Positions 31,771-40,574 are shown, counted from the first letter of the stretch. The stretch is DNA of 57,177 bases from Candidatus Gagatemarchaeum stordalenia (GCA_003164815.1 PLUF01000056.1:1-57177), one strand, 5' to 3'. Translations and numbers: made by a program. Notes: generated by a model from the letters alone, not told the origin.

Positions 31771-32781
31771 ATGAGAAAGAAGATCCTCGTCACAGTCATA
31801 CTTCTCATCCTAGTGGTCTCGGGCTTCGCCGGATATCAGGCTGGACTAATCGGTTCCGCATCCCAAGGATCATCTTTGTCGTCAGCGGCTTCGTCCAGCC
31901 CTTCGACCCAGACCAGCGTCCAAACATCGAGCGACCAAGAGATCGCTGGAGGGGCGATTAAGCACGTCATAATAGTCGTCATGGAGAACGAGGGCTACGG
32001 GAGCGTCATCGGGAATCCCTCGGCCCCGTACCAGAACCAGCTCGCATCCCAATACGCCCTAGCGGCAAACTACTTCGCCGTCTCTCACCCCTCTCTGCCG
32101 AACTACCTCGCGCTGGTGGCAGGGGACACCTTCGGCGTCACCTCCGACTGCCTCCCGGTGCAGTGCGCGCTGCCCAACACGACGATCACGAGCCTGCTTG
32201 ACGGGAAGGGGCTGACCTGGAAGGAGTACGCCGAGTCGATGCCGGCCAACTGCTCCCAGACCGACAGCCCGGACGGCCTGTACGTCCCCAAGCACGATCC
32301 CTTTGTCTATGTCGACAGTGTAACTGGGAACTCGGGCTCAGGGGTTACCTCGGCCTACTGCGACTCCCACGTCGTACCGTTCGCACAGTTCTCGAAGGAC
32401 CTGGCGTCGTCGAACCTTCCGAGCTACTCGTTCATCACGCCGAACCTCTGCGACGACGCCCACAGCTGTGCTCTCTCGACCGGGGACCAGTGGCTCTCGA
32501 CCGTCGTACCCAGAATCATCAACTCCAGCTCGTTCCCGACCACGGCACTATTCATCGTCTACGACGAAGGCAGCAACAACGCGGGGTTCGGGCCGAATTC
32601 AGGCGGACAGGTGGTCTGCATCCTCGTCTCTCCCTTCGCGAGGCCAGGATATGTGTCGCAGGTCCCGTACTCGCACTACTCGCTCCTAGCTACGGTCGAG
32701 GCGATATTCAACACCGGAAACCTCGGCAGGAACGACGCGACTGCGAGCGTGATGTCCGACCTCTTCTCGCCTCCTGCCTGA
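31771..32781 (+). CDS. Secreted phosphoesterase-family protein (PF04185-like)
   Basis: 336 residues. N-terminal signal peptide or anchor (RKKILVTVILLILVVSGFAGYQAG) followed by a Ser/Thr-rich linker, then HVIIVVMENEGYGSVIG (metal site with the conserved ENxxY), YFAVSHPSLPNYLALVAG, KYFD-like middle, VYDEGSNNAGFG and YSHYSLLATVEAIF. These are signatures of the phosphoesterase/acid phosphatase family related to phospholipase C. It probably hydrolyses phosphate esters outside the cell. Upstream 31574-31770 shows no gene. Confidence 0.82.
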   Translation: MRKKILVTVILLILVVSGFAGYQAGLIGSASQGSSLSSAASSSPSTQTSVQTSSDQEIAGGAIKHVIIVVMENEGYGSVIGNPSAPYQNQLASQYALAANYFAVSHPSLPNYLALVAGDTFGVTSDCLPVQCALPNTTITSLLDGKGLTWKEYAESMPANCSQTDSPDGLYVPKHDPFVYVDSVTGNSGSGVTSAYCDSHVVPFAQFSKDLASSNLPSYSFITPNLCDDAHSCALSTGDQWLSTVVPRIINSSSFPTTALFIVYDEGSNNAGFGPNSGGQVVCILVSPFARPGYVSQVPYSHYSLLATVEAIFNTGNLGRNDATASVMSDLFSPPA

Positions 32782-32817
32782 GGCGAACCGTGCTCACGCC
32801 ACTATGGCAACGCAGAA

Positions 32818-32850
32818 ACATATATTAAATGAATGAAGCGTTCATTCATT
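32818..32850 (+). promoter_or_regulatory. TATA box followed by 23-bp palindromic TetR operator
   Basis: CATATATTAAA (about 32818-32828) is a TATA box. Immediately after it AATGAATGAA (32828-32837), GCG and TTCATTCATT (32841-32850) form a perfect 10-bp inverted repeat. It covers the expected transcription start of the TetR gene that begins at 32862, so autorepression is likely. The half-site TGAATGA resembles the operator of Bacillus FadR, a TetR regulator of fatty-acid degradation. Confidence 0.75.
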
Positions 32851-32861
32851 GAGTCGCAGAA

Positions 32862-33482
32862 TTGCCCCGAAGAAAGATGAATCAGATGCTGCGCGAAGAG
32901 AAGTCCGAGAAGATTCTGGAAGCGGCAAGGACCGTCTTCGCGCGGAAGGGCATGGCGGCGACCATGGCAGAGGTGGCCGAAGAGGCGGGAGTAAGCCAGG
33001 GCCTGGCCTACCGTTACTTCCCGAGTAAGGACATGATCGTAGCCACCCTGCTGAGACAGGCCATCCAGTCAAGAGACAAGCTCAACTCGATGGTCCGGGA
33101 GATACCAGGCACCCCGGGCGCGCGCCTGGGGCATATCATATCCACGATGGTCGACAATAGGCGAAAGCGTCCTGAGTACTATCAGATTATGTATCAGGGA
33201 ATGGTCGACGAGAAGCTCACCCAAGAGGTTCGCGATGCGATTGCCGAACAGGGTCGGGTAGCCTACGAAATAGTTCGAAGGCTCGTAGTCGAGGGCCAGG
33301 CGACCGGGGAGATTGCCAGAGACGATCCTGACAAGCTGGTGACGGCGGTATTCGCGTGCCTCGACGGGCTCTCGAGAAGGGTGATGACGGTTCGTCCGGA
33401 CGAGGTCAGTGAATTCATGCCGGATGCCGGGATAATCCTGAGGATGCTCAAGCCCGATTCATCGCAGGTGACCCGCCATTGA
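32862..33482 (+). CDS. TetR/AcrR-family transcriptional regulator
   Basis: 206 residues from TTG, just behind the palindrome. N-terminal HTH: KILEAARTVFARKGMAATMAEVAEEAGVSQGLAYRYFPSKDMI (spread over about residues 17-60), the TetR signature. The C-terminal ligand domain (about 75-190) is helical with no assignable ligand, though DPDKLVTAVFACLDGLSRR is typical. Likely represses its own promoter and the downstream gene, whose TTG start overlaps its stop (33479-33482). Confidence 0.9.
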   Translation: MPRRKMNQMLREEKSEKILEAARTVFARKGMAATMAEVAEEAGVSQGLAYRYFPSKDMIVATLLRQAIQSRDKLNSMVREIPGTPGARLGHIISTMVDNRRKRPEYYQIMYQGMVDEKLTQEVRDAIAEQGRVAYEIVRRLVVEGQATGEIARDDPDKLVTAVFACLDGLSRRVMTVRPDEVSEFMPDAGIILRMLKPDSSQVTRH

Positions 33483-34651
33483 ACCGGAAGGGCGTTTGCT
33501 ACGACGTCGGGCGTGTGCTTATGGATGGCAACTGGCGTCCCAAATTCGACGCCAGGATTGTCCGCCGAGAGCTGGGCATCATAAAGTACGACCTCCACTG
33601 CAACGCCGTCAGAATCCAGGGGCTCGACATTGATAGGCTCATGACCGCAAGTGAGGACGCCCTGTCAGAAGGGCTGGAGGTCTGGTTATCTCCCGAGTTG
33701 TGGGATAGAAGCCAGGATGAGACTCTCGAATACGTCACGAGGGTGGCGGAGCGGGCAGAGGAGCTCCGTCAACGGTGGCCCGGAAAGCTGGTCTTCAGTG
33801 TGGGCTCTGAGCTGACGCTCTTCTCTCAGGGGATGATTGAGGGCAAGAATGTCTTTGACCGGATATCCCGTCCCTCGTTCTGGGGCGACATGACGGCTGG
33901 GAAGCACAACGGACCGCTCAATGCATACCTTTCGAATCTGAGCGAGGCCGCGAGGAAGTTGTTCCATGGCCCGCTGACCTACTTCTCCGTACCATTCGAA
34001 ACTGTCGACTGGAAACCGTTCGATTTCGTCGGGGTAGACCATTACAGGGACGCGCAGACTAAAGACTCCTATGGCCAGATGATAAGCAAGTACAACGCAT
34101 TCGGCAAGCCTGTCGTCATAGGGGAGTTCGGGTGCTGCACTTTCCGGGGAGCGGACCTGCTCGGAGCCAACGGCTTCATGATAACCTTCGGGATGATGGA
34201 AGGCCTCCTCGGGCCAAACCAGAAGTTTCCCAAGATGTTCTTGGATATGGCGCATGTCCCGCCCCGAGCCGATGGGCACTACATCCGTGACGAGGGGCTC
34301 CAGGCACGCGAGCTAGTCGATCAGCTGGGCGTCCTTGACGCAGCGGGGGTTGAAGGCGCCTTCGTGCAGACCTTCGTGGTTCCCAACTCCCCGTGCCGCC
34401 CGGACCCTAGGTACGATGCCGACATGGCGAACTTCAGCCTGGTGAAGAGCTTCGCTGAGGCAGAAACGGAGGAGGAGTTCAGGAGACAGGCCATTAGTGG
34501 GGCCAGGGAGATGATGGGGGTGGACCTCGACCCCCACGTTCTGGATGGCTTCTCAGGTCCGACGGGCGAGCACGGGGTGACGTACCCGGACCTGCCGTGG
34601 GAGCCGAAGGAGTCGTTCAGAGCGGTCGCCGAATACTACCTAAAACACTAG
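33479..34651 (+). CDS. Glycoside hydrolase-like TIM-barrel protein
   Basis: 390 residues, TTG start overlapping the TetR stop. The pattern is that of clan GH-A-like barrels: NAVRIQGLD, LSEGLEVWLSPELWD, LVFSVGSELTLFSQG (an NE/SE-type acid on strand 4), FVGVDHYRDA, and PVVIGEFGCCTFRGA (second acid on strand 7). There is no signal peptide, so it would act in the cytosol. Substrate is unknown; the family assignment is by motif only. Regulated with tetR from the palindromic promoter. Confidence 0.6.
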   Translation: MNRKGVCYDVGRVLMDGNWRPKFDARIVRRELGIIKYDLHCNAVRIQGLDIDRLMTASEDALSEGLEVWLSPELWDRSQDETLEYVTRVAERAEELRQRWPGKLVFSVGSELTLFSQGMIEGKNVFDRISRPSFWGDMTAGKHNGPLNAYLSNLSEAARKLFHGPLTYFSVPFETVDWKPFDFVGVDHYRDAQTKDSYGQMISKYNAFGKPVVIGEFGCCTFRGADLLGANGFMITFGMMEGLLGPNQKFPKMFLDMAHVPPRADGHYIRDEGLQARELVDQLGVLDAAGVEGAFVQTFVVPNSPCRPDPRYDADMANFSLVKSFAEAETEEEFRRQAISGAREMMGVDLDPHVLDGFSGPTGEHGVTYPDLPWEPKESFRAVAEYYLKH

Positions 34652-34680
34652 ATTGCAAGATCTCTGCCAAGACTTGCAAT
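34652..34680 (+). terminator. Hairpin directly after the tetR operon
   Basis: ATTGCAAG (34652-34659) and CTTGCAAT (34673-34680) pair perfectly, with a possible inner TCT/AGA extension, beginning at the base after the stop codon. A likely transcript end. 34681-34888 holds no recognisable gene. Confidence 0.5.
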
Positions 34681-34888
34681 GGCGAAGGCCTCGCACCGTC
34701 CGTCCCAGACGACGAGTTCAGTGACCCGAAAGGCGATCTTCTCCTCTGACTCCTTTTCTTGATTCTGCTCTTGGGCTGCATTCCGGGTTCACAAGTCTTA
34801 ATTTAGTCGCCTTTCGTACTGAAGTAGTTAAGCGGTCTTGGACTTTGGCGATCATCCCGGAATGTTCCAATGGTAACAGCGGGGGTCA

Positions 34889-35836
34889 TTGACCGCGGAC
34901 CCAGAAGCCCAAGATGAGGGCGAGGTCTCCAGAGGACTGAGGGGGAGGGCGCGCGAAAGGCTCACTCTCAGGTACCTCATCTTCGTTCTCCCGGCCGTCG
35001 TCTACTCTGTCGGCGTGCTGGTCTACTACGTAGTCTACGGGAGGGCCCTGGAGTTCCTGCCCGCCGTCTTCCTCCTCGCGCTCGTACCGTTGATCGCTCT
35101 AGTAGGTTCGTCCAGGGAGACGGTGAGGCCGTGGATTCCCTTCGTCGCCGTGATGCTCTGCTACGAGGCCCTCCAGGGCACCGTTGGCGCCTTCGCGGCG
35201 ACGAGAGTCTTGTACTCGGTCTACCCCTTGGACAAGATGATCTGGGGTTTCAACCTCACGGGCTGGGTCCAATCGACATTCTACTCGCCGGCCATGACAG
35301 CGGCGATGTCCTTCTTCTACTCGCTGCACCTGGTGCTCGTAGTCATCACGTCGCTGGCGCTCTGGCGCTTCAACAGACAGCTCTTCGGGAAGTATGTCAC
35401 CGCCATCGTCCTCACCTCATACGCGGCCCTTGTCACATTCGTCCTCTTCCCCACGGCCCCGCCCTGGTACGAGGGCGTCGCCAAGGACCTCTTCTACGGA
35501 GGGACCTCTTCCGCTCTGCCTAAGGGCCTGCTCTACGTAGTGTCGGTCTTCGAGGCCGACAAGTTCGCCGCCTTCCCGAGCCTGCACGCCGCATATGCAA
35601 TCCTATTCTCGTACTTCATGGTCAAGCTCGACCGAAGGCTCTCCCTCGTGTCAATCCCGATCACCATCGCCATCCTCTTCTCAACCCTGTATCTGGGACA
35701 GCACTACCTGATCGATCTCATAGCGGGGGCGGTCTTCGCACTCGTCCCATGCCTTATCGCAGAGCACTTTCAAATCATACCACACAGGAAGGCCAGGCCA
35801 TCCGATCACGTCGGGATGGTCCTCACCCGTCAGTGA
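34889..35836 (+). CDS. PAP2-like membrane phosphatase / inositolphosphotransferase-type protein
   Basis: 315 residues from TTG. Six to eight hydrophobic segments. The PAP2 active-site motifs are present in the last third: FPSLHAAYAILFSYF (SxxH with nucleophile support) and YLGQHYLIDLIAGAVFAL (HxxxD), preceded by the Aur1/Ipt1-like FPTAPPWYEG loop. Members move phosphoryl head groups on membrane lipids. In an archaeon the likely substrate is a phospholipid or polyprenyl phosphate. Basic C-terminal tail. Confidence 0.8.
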   Translation: MTADPEAQDEGEVSRGLRGRARERLTLRYLIFVLPAVVYSVGVLVYYVVYGRALEFLPAVFLLALVPLIALVGSSRETVRPWIPFVAVMLCYEALQGTVGAFAATRVLYSVYPLDKMIWGFNLTGWVQSTFYSPAMTAAMSFFYSLHLVLVVITSLALWRFNRQLFGKYVTAIVLTSYAALVTFVLFPTAPPWYEGVAKDLFYGGTSSALPKGLLYVVSVFEADKFAAFPSLHAAYAILFSYFMVKLDRRLSLVSIPITIAILFSTLYLGQHYLIDLIAGAVFALVPCLIAEHFQIIPHRKARPSDHVGMVLTRQ

Positions 35837-35930
35837 TGCCCCATCGCGCGCCGCTGAACGAGACAAGAAAGCCGCGCCCGCCTCACCCAAGGATCTTGGA
35901 AGCGTTTAAGAAACCCCGCGCCGTTCTCCG

Positions 35931-35991
35931 GCCGGCGGTGAAGCTCGCCATCAACCGCTCGCAATCGAGTTGTGAGCCAATAGCTTCTACC
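35931..35991 (+). promoter_or_regulatory. Fluoride (crcB) riboswitch
   Basis: In the leader of crcB: GGCG (35934-35937) pairs with CGCC (35946-35949); the loop GAAGCT (35940-35945) is exactly complementary to AGCTTC (35982-35987), reproducing the fluoride riboswitch pseudoknot; AACCGCTCG ... GAG ... TGTGAGCC supplies the second stem; CTACC follows as in known members. A TATA-like GCGTTTAAGAAAC (about 35902-35914) sets the transcript start right at its 5' end. Fluoride binding should switch on the fluoride channel gene 26 nt downstream. Confidence 0.85.
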
Positions 35992-36016
35992 AAAACAATC
36001 AGCGAGCGGTAAGAAA

Positions 36017-36412
36017 ATGAAGTGGGACATAGTCTGGGACATAGGTCTGGTTTCAATCGGCGCCGTAGCGGGAGCCCTGCTGCGGTACAGGGTGACTGGC
36101 GAGGGATACATCATCTACGGACTTCCGGTCTCCGTCTTGATGATAAACATCCTCGGCAGTTTCATACTCGGAATGGCCGCGACGGGCACGACCCAGTTCG
36201 GCGCGGACCCGCGCCTGACCCTGCTGGTGGGTATTGGGTTCTGCGGCTCGCTGACGACGATGTCGACCTTCGCTTTCGAGACGGCCAACCTGATGGACGC
36301 AGGAAAGTTCCTGCTCGCGGGAGCGGATGTCTTCCTGAACGTGGGAGCGTCGATCGGAGCTATCTTCATAGGTAGGGCCCTTCTGGTTCTGCTACTTGGA
36401 GCGGCTGGCTGA
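36017..36412 (+). CDS. crcB: Fluoride channel CrcB/Fluc
   Basis: 131 residues with four hydrophobic helices. GAVAGALLRYRV, MINILGSFILG (pore Asn) and GIGFCGSLTTMSTFAFET (the GFxGxxTTxSTF signature) identify the Fluc/CrcB dimeric fluoride channel, which exports toxic F- through the cell membrane. Preceded by a fluoride riboswitch and followed 5 nt later by a DUF190 gene. Confidence 0.95.
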   Translation: MKWDIVWDIGLVSIGAVAGALLRYRVTGEGYIIYGLPVSVLMINILGSFILGMAATGTTQFGADPRLTLLVGIGFCGSLTTMSTFAFETANLMDAGKFLLAGADVFLNVGASIGAIFIGRALLVLLLGAAG

Positions 36413-36417
36413 GAAGA

Positions 36418-36744
36418 ATGTCGAATGAACCCCCGATCAGACGGATGCTGAAGCTCACGGTGAGGATTCGCCACAGGGACGAGCATGCCGGGAAGCCCAT
36501 AGTCGACCTGCTTCTCGCGCTCTACAAGAGGAGCGGCATCTCTGGCGCCACCGTCGTGCAGGGGATACGCGGCTACGGTGTCCGAGGCTCCTCGAGGGCC
36601 GACGTACTGGGTCTGTCAATGAATCTCCCTCTCGTCATCGAGACCGTGGACGTTCCCGAGAAGATTCACGGGGTGCTAGTGGAAGTGAAGTCGATCGTCG
36701 GGACCAACGGGCTCATTTCGGTAGAAGAAGTCGATGTGGTGTGA
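36418..36744 (+). CDS. DUF190 protein, CrcB-associated
   Basis: 108 residues with the DUF190 pattern: LKLTVRIRHRDEHAGKPIVDLLLALYKRSGISGATVVQGIRGYG, LSMNLPLVIETVDVPEKI. The fold is PII/GlnB-like, trimeric. Commonly encoded next to crcB and thought to act with it; exact role unknown. It shares the riboswitch-controlled transcript. Confidence 0.9.
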   Translation: MSNEPPIRRMLKLTVRIRHRDEHAGKPIVDLLLALYKRSGISGATVVQGIRGYGVRGSSRADVLGLSMNLPLVIETVDVPEKIHGVLVEVKSIVGTNGLISVEEVDVV

Positions 36745-36814
36745 GCGCGGAGAGGCGCCTCCTTCCCGGACCCAAGCGACTCCCCTGGTCCTTAGGTAGG
36801 GGTGTGTGTCCCCT

Positions 36815-39535
36815 TCAGCTCTCTGGTTTGGCTGTTCCCGGAGCTGTTGAAGGCTCGGCTCCCGCGCCCTTGAGCACGAGGAGCATCGACGGGAAGTAGA
36901 AGATCCGGATCACGAAGGTGTCCACTATCAGAGAGATGACGAACGCAATCCCGAGCTGCTCTAAGTACCCGAAGGGGACCAGCCCGAGGCTCCCCAGCGA
37001 GACCGCAAGTATCAGGCCGAGGGCGGTCACGACGGCGCCCGAGCCCACCATGGCCCTTGCCAGACCCTCCTCGAACCCGTGCGACTTCTGCTCCTCCCTG
37101 ACCCGGGAGAGGATGAAGACCGCAAAATCATTCCCGAGCGACATGAGGATCACATATACGACGATGGGGATCAGGAAGACAAGCTCCTGTCCGAGGACGT
37201 AGGTGGAGATCAGGTAGAGGATCGCCGTCGTCCAGGTGATGCTGATGAAGACCCCGGTCAGCGAGATGAACGGATACTTGGCGCTCCGGAACGAGAGTCC
37301 AAGGACGATGGCGATGACTACCAGGATGACTATCTCGAGCTGCTGGAAGGCGCCGTTGTAGTACTGCTGCAGGTCGATTATGCTCGAGGTCAGCCCTCCC
37401 ACGAGGAACTGGTCGTTCTGCCTCAGCTGGCTGACAATCGATATGGCGTTCGGGGAGTACGGGTCGTACTTAGTGAAGACGATAAAGTAGGCGTCCGATC
37501 CGTGGTTGAAGACGAACGCTCCGTCGAGGTTGCTCGGTTCGATCTTCGTGCCGTTGATCGTCGGACCTACGACCTCTCTGATCCCGTTCGTGCCCAGCAG
37601 GAGGGTTGCGTCGGCCTCCAGTGTGGTGGTCGCGGCGGGGGTGAGGCCTCCGAAGACCGTGCTCGCGTTCTGCGTGAAGCTCACGACCACGAAGGTCGGA
37701 TAGATGATGCTGCTGCCGAACTTCTGGTCGATGGTGTTCAGGGCCTGGACGCTCGACAATCCCTGAGGCAGGCCCTCGTTGACATTGTAGGTGGTCGGGA
37801 GGTTGAACCACAGGTATGTGGTGGGAACGGCGAGGAGCACGATCACACCGACGATCAGGAACTTGCGGCGCTCGGAGATCTTGACGACCCTGTAGAAGGC
37901 GGACCGTTCCATCGGCCGCACCGGCTTCCTCACCTCGGGAGCGACCGTCGGCGGCCTCTTCCTTCCTCTAAGAGACAGGCGCCCTCCCTTGAAGATCCTC
38001 GGGCCGATCAGGCTGAGAAGGGCCGGCACGAGAGTCACCTCGAGCACCACCGTCAACAGCATCGTGATCAAGAGGACAGGTCCCCAGCTCTCGAGGCCCG
38101 AGACCAGAGAGATGGCGCCAAGGCTGACTGCGACCGTCACCCCCGAGACGACCACAGCGAACCCGGCCTTGTCGGTTGCAACCGAGAGCGCCTCGAAGTT
38201 CGTCTTCCCCGACCTGAGTTCCTCTCTGTATCTAGCAAGGATGAAGACGAAGTAATCCGTGGACACCCCCAATATCACCGCTGTAAGAACGTCGGTCACC
38301 ACGTAGTCGACGTGGCCGAGGACGACTCCCGTGAGGAATATCGAGACGTAGCCGAGGGCCGTCGCGAGCGAGACGACTATCAGGACCAAGATCGGCGGGA
38401 GGTAGGCCGCGAAGAGCAGGCCGACCGCGATGGCGAGGAAGACGAAGATCAGGCCGAACGCGTAGCCGCTGCTCGCAGAGAGCTGGGCCGTGTCGGCGGC
38501 GACCGCCCCCTGCCCGGTCACCTCGGCGGTACCGAGGTACTTCTGGGAAAGGTCCCTGATCTCGGCGGTCGCGTTCTGGGCCGGGTAGAAGTCGTTGGGA
38601 CCCCTGAAGTCCTCCGTGACGTTGAAGTTCACGGTTATGAGGTACGTCGAGTTGTCCGGGCTGATGTAGTCCTGCGTGATGAACGACGGGGCTCCCAGGA
38701 GACCGTACCTGGCGAAGTAGTACTTGCTTGCGTTTGTCCCCGCCACAAGGGCGGACTGCACGAGAAGCGCCGAGATGTGGAACCCGGCGTAATCCGAGAG
38801 GTACGTCGACACGGGCGCCAAAAGATCCGTGCTATAGTTCGTCACGTTGTATCCCGCGGTGCCCACCACGGCGAAGATGAAGAACGGGCTCAGATCGATG
38901 AAGCTCGGGATGGCCGCCGTGGCTGTGGCGTTCTGGACCCTCTCAGTCGGGCTCAAAGACGCGGAGGCCGAATATGTCTGGTTGAGGTCCTTCAGGAACA
39001 GGGACTCGTAGTCGCTTCCGTCGTAGGCCGCCCTAGTTGCGGTCTGGTTGATCGAGCCCTGAGAGAATGCGGACTGGGACCAGTTCCCGAGGAAAGCGCT
39101 GGGGAAGCTGTAGACCTGGGTCGAGAGCTCTGAGAAGTTGTAGTAGGTGTCACGGATGCTCAAGACGGTGGTGTTCGTGAGTACCCCGTCCAGGAACTTC
39201 TCGTAGCTGGAGAAGGCAGAGCTGCTCCCCGAGTAGAACGGGATCCCGCTCGCGTTCAGAGCCTTCTGGAATGCGAGAGTCTGGCTCTCTATCTTGCCGA
39301 TCGACTCGCCGGCACCTGGCTGGAAGACCACCGTCAGAATGGAGTTGGACGGCGCCAGGGTAGAGAGCACCTGCTGTGCCTTGCCCGACTCGCTGTTCGT
39401 GAGCGACTTCGGGCTCTCGGAGTAGCTGATGTACTGCCCGTAGCTCAGCAGGAGCGGGGTCAGGGCGAGGAGGACTATGACCCAGATGATGATTACCGTC
39501 TTCTTCCTGTGGACGACGAACCCCGAGATCTTCAA
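36815..39535 (-). CDS. MMPL/RND-family transporter
   Basis: 906 residues. A first transmembrane helix, a large extracytosolic domain (about 40-340), five to six helices with LGVSTDYFVFILARYREEL, a cytosolic Arg-rich loop (about 520-555), a second extracytosolic domain (about 575-730) and a second helix bundle with MSLGNDFAVFILSRVREEQKSHG. The paired S/NDYxxF..RxREE motifs carry the proton-relay acids of the MMPL family. Likely exports lipids or hydrophobic compounds. The very long open frame on the other strand is a shadow. Confidence 0.92.
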   Translation of the reverse strand: MKISGFVVHRKKTVIIIWVIVLLALTPLLLSYGQYISYSESPKSLTNSESGKAQQVLSTLAPSNSILTVVFQPGAGESIGKIESQTLAFQKALNASGIPFYSGSSSAFSSYEKFLDGVLTNTTVLSIRDTYYNFSELSTQVYSFPSAFLGNWSQSAFSQGSINQTATRAAYDGSDYESLFLKDLNQTYSASASLSPTERVQNATATAAIPSFIDLSPFFIFAVVGTAGYNVTNYSTDLLAPVSTYLSDYAGFHISALLVQSALVAGTNASKYYFARYGLLGAPSFITQDYISPDNSTYLITVNFNVTEDFRGPNDFYPAQNATAEIRDLSQKYLGTAEVTGQGAVAADTAQLSASSGYAFGLIFVFLAIAVGLLFAAYLPPILVLIVVSLATALGYVSIFLTGVVLGHVDYVVTDVLTAVILGVSTDYFVFILARYREELRSGKTNFEALSVATDKAGFAVVVSGVTVAVSLGAISLVSGLESWGPVLLITMLLTVVLEVTLVPALLSLIGPRIFKGGRLSLRGRKRPPTVAPEVRKPVRPMERSAFYRVVKISERRKFLIVGVIVLLAVPTTYLWFNLPTTYNVNEGLPQGLSSVQALNTIDQKFGSSIIYPTFVVVSFTQNASTVFGGLTPAATTTLEADATLLLGTNGIREVVGPTINGTKIEPSNLDGAFVFNHGSDAYFIVFTKYDPYSPNAISIVSQLRQNDQFLVGGLTSSIIDLQQYYNGAFQQLEIVILVVIAIVLGLSFRSAKYPFISLTGVFISITWTTAILYLISTYVLGQELVFLIPIVVYVILMSLGNDFAVFILSRVREEQKSHGFEEGLARAMVGSGAVVTALGLILAVSLGSLGLVPFGYLEQLGIAFVISLIVDTFVIRIFYFPSMLLVLKGAGAEPSTAPGTAKPES

Positions 39536-39713
39536 TTCAGATGGCCGTCCTTCTCCCCGAGATGAAGACCCTCGTCTGGTGTAAGCAAGCTCGTCCTCGA
39601 TGAGGGTGAACGACTGGGGTATATTACTGGCTCAGTTTCGGGATGCTCTCCCCTTACCGGTTCACTTTCACCCCTCCCCCGACGTTATAGCCTACTGCGG
39701 GAATCTCGAGCAC

Positions 39714-39836
39714 ATGACCGAGACGAAGAAAGACCCGGAACGGAAGCTCGAGCCGAAGGACTATGAGATCTACCACGACAGCACAGGCGTGATGCACTTC
39801 CTCCCGCCGAAGAGATGCAAGGCCTGTGAGGATTGA
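39714..39836 (+). CDS. Small protein with C-terminal CxxC, unknown function
   Basis: 40 residues from ATG 39714; a TATA-like GTTATAGCC at about 39684-39692 is 25 nt upstream, whereas the longer frame overlaps the MMPL promoter region. Charged N-terminus (TETKKDPERKLEPKDYEIY), then MHFLPPKRCKACED. The lone CxxC might complete a zinc site with a partner. Directly abuts the next gene. Confidence 0.5.
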   Translation: MTETKKDPERKLEPKDYEIYHDSTGVMHFLPPKRCKACED

Positions 39837-40082
39837 ATGAACAGCGTCATCCTCGAGTGCCCCCGTTGTCTGAACATGTTCATGGCCTCGACCCTGAAGT
39901 CGAGGAAGGTCGGGGAGAAGCTCTGGGGGACCAGGTGCAGATGCGGCAACATCATCGAGTTCGACTTCGACTACCTAGACCCGGTAGAGCTCTGGGCGCA
40001 GCCCAACGTCGCCAACAGGATGAGGGAGATCGACGGCTACGCGGTGAGGGTGGAAGGGCTGACCTACTCGAAGAGCCGCTGA
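39837..40082 (+). CDS. Small zinc-ribbon protein
   Basis: 81 residues, starting at the base after the previous stop. LECPRCLNMF and GTRCRCGNII supply four Cys (9, 12, 34, 36; CxxC and CxC spacing) for one zinc ribbon; the C-terminal part (VANRMREIDGYAVRVEGLTY) is acidic then strand-like. The pair of small genes may encode partner proteins; function unknown. Confidence 0.6.
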   Translation: MNSVILECPRCLNMFMASTLKSRKVGEKLWGTRCRCGNIIEFDFDYLDPVELWAQPNVANRMREIDGYAVRVEGLTYSKSR

Positions 40083-40131
40083 TTTCAGGAGCTACCCGGA
40101 GGGCCCGCCGTCCCGCTTTGCTTCTGCGCCG

Positions 40132-40410
40132 CTAGAGTTCGTCAGGTCTATAGCCCGCCGACCTCAGCGTCTGCTCGATTAGGCTCCAGACTCCCTCCTG
40201 CTTCCAGCGCCTGAACCTCCGGTTCGCGGTGGCATCATCCCCAAATTCGCGAGGAAGGTAGTTCCACGGGATGTGCGCCTTGAGCACGAACAGAATCGCG
40301 TTCAGCGTCCGTCTGTCGTCGGACCTAGGCCTCCCCTCCTGGTGTGCGGAGGGGATCAGGCGCTTTACCTTCTCCCACTGCTCATCTGAAAGCTCCATGA
40401 ATGTCTCCAT
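40132..40410 (-). pseudogene. Orphan IS5/IS402-type transposase N-terminal fragment (DUF4096)
   Basis: 92 residues: ELSDEQWEKVKRLIPS, GRPRSDDRRTLNAILFVLKAHIPWNYLPREFG, ANRRFRRWKQEGVWSLI. This is the first ORF (DUF4096) of IS5-group elements, but the DDE catalytic ORF that normally follows is missing; the sequence beyond the stop is ordinary GC-rich DNA. Probably a decayed element; I found no convincing terminal inverted repeats. Confidence 0.75.
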
Positions 40411-40477
40411 GGGTGGGAATCTACCGTTCAAGCGAAAGAATACAATGTAGCAATAAATTGACAAATAGCTCAGTTTT

Positions 40478-40547
40478 GAGATAAATCTCACGTAGATTAA
40501 ATACCAGTTATTTTTCTGGTCAATTTATGTCGACCCGATTTAATTGG
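40478..40547 (+). promoter_or_regulatory. AT-rich promoter region of secreted-fibre cluster
   Basis: An AT-rich stretch (about 40430-40550) contains the palindromes GAGAT-AA-ATCTC (40478-40489) and CCAG...CTGG (40504-40519), then a TATA-like GATTTAATTGG (40537-40547) about 28-30 nt before the ATG of the first fibre-protein gene. It is the evident promoter for the 40.6-44.4 kb cluster. Confidence 0.5.
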
Positions 40548-40574
40548 GCAATCAGCGGGAGTTTGTGGTGATTA

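Noticed and set aside
37079-39133. 684-codon open frame opposite the MMPL transporter
   Set aside because: High-GC antisense shadow: composition is Arg/Asp/Glu/Gly-rich with no domain, and the opposite strand encodes a clear MMPL protein.
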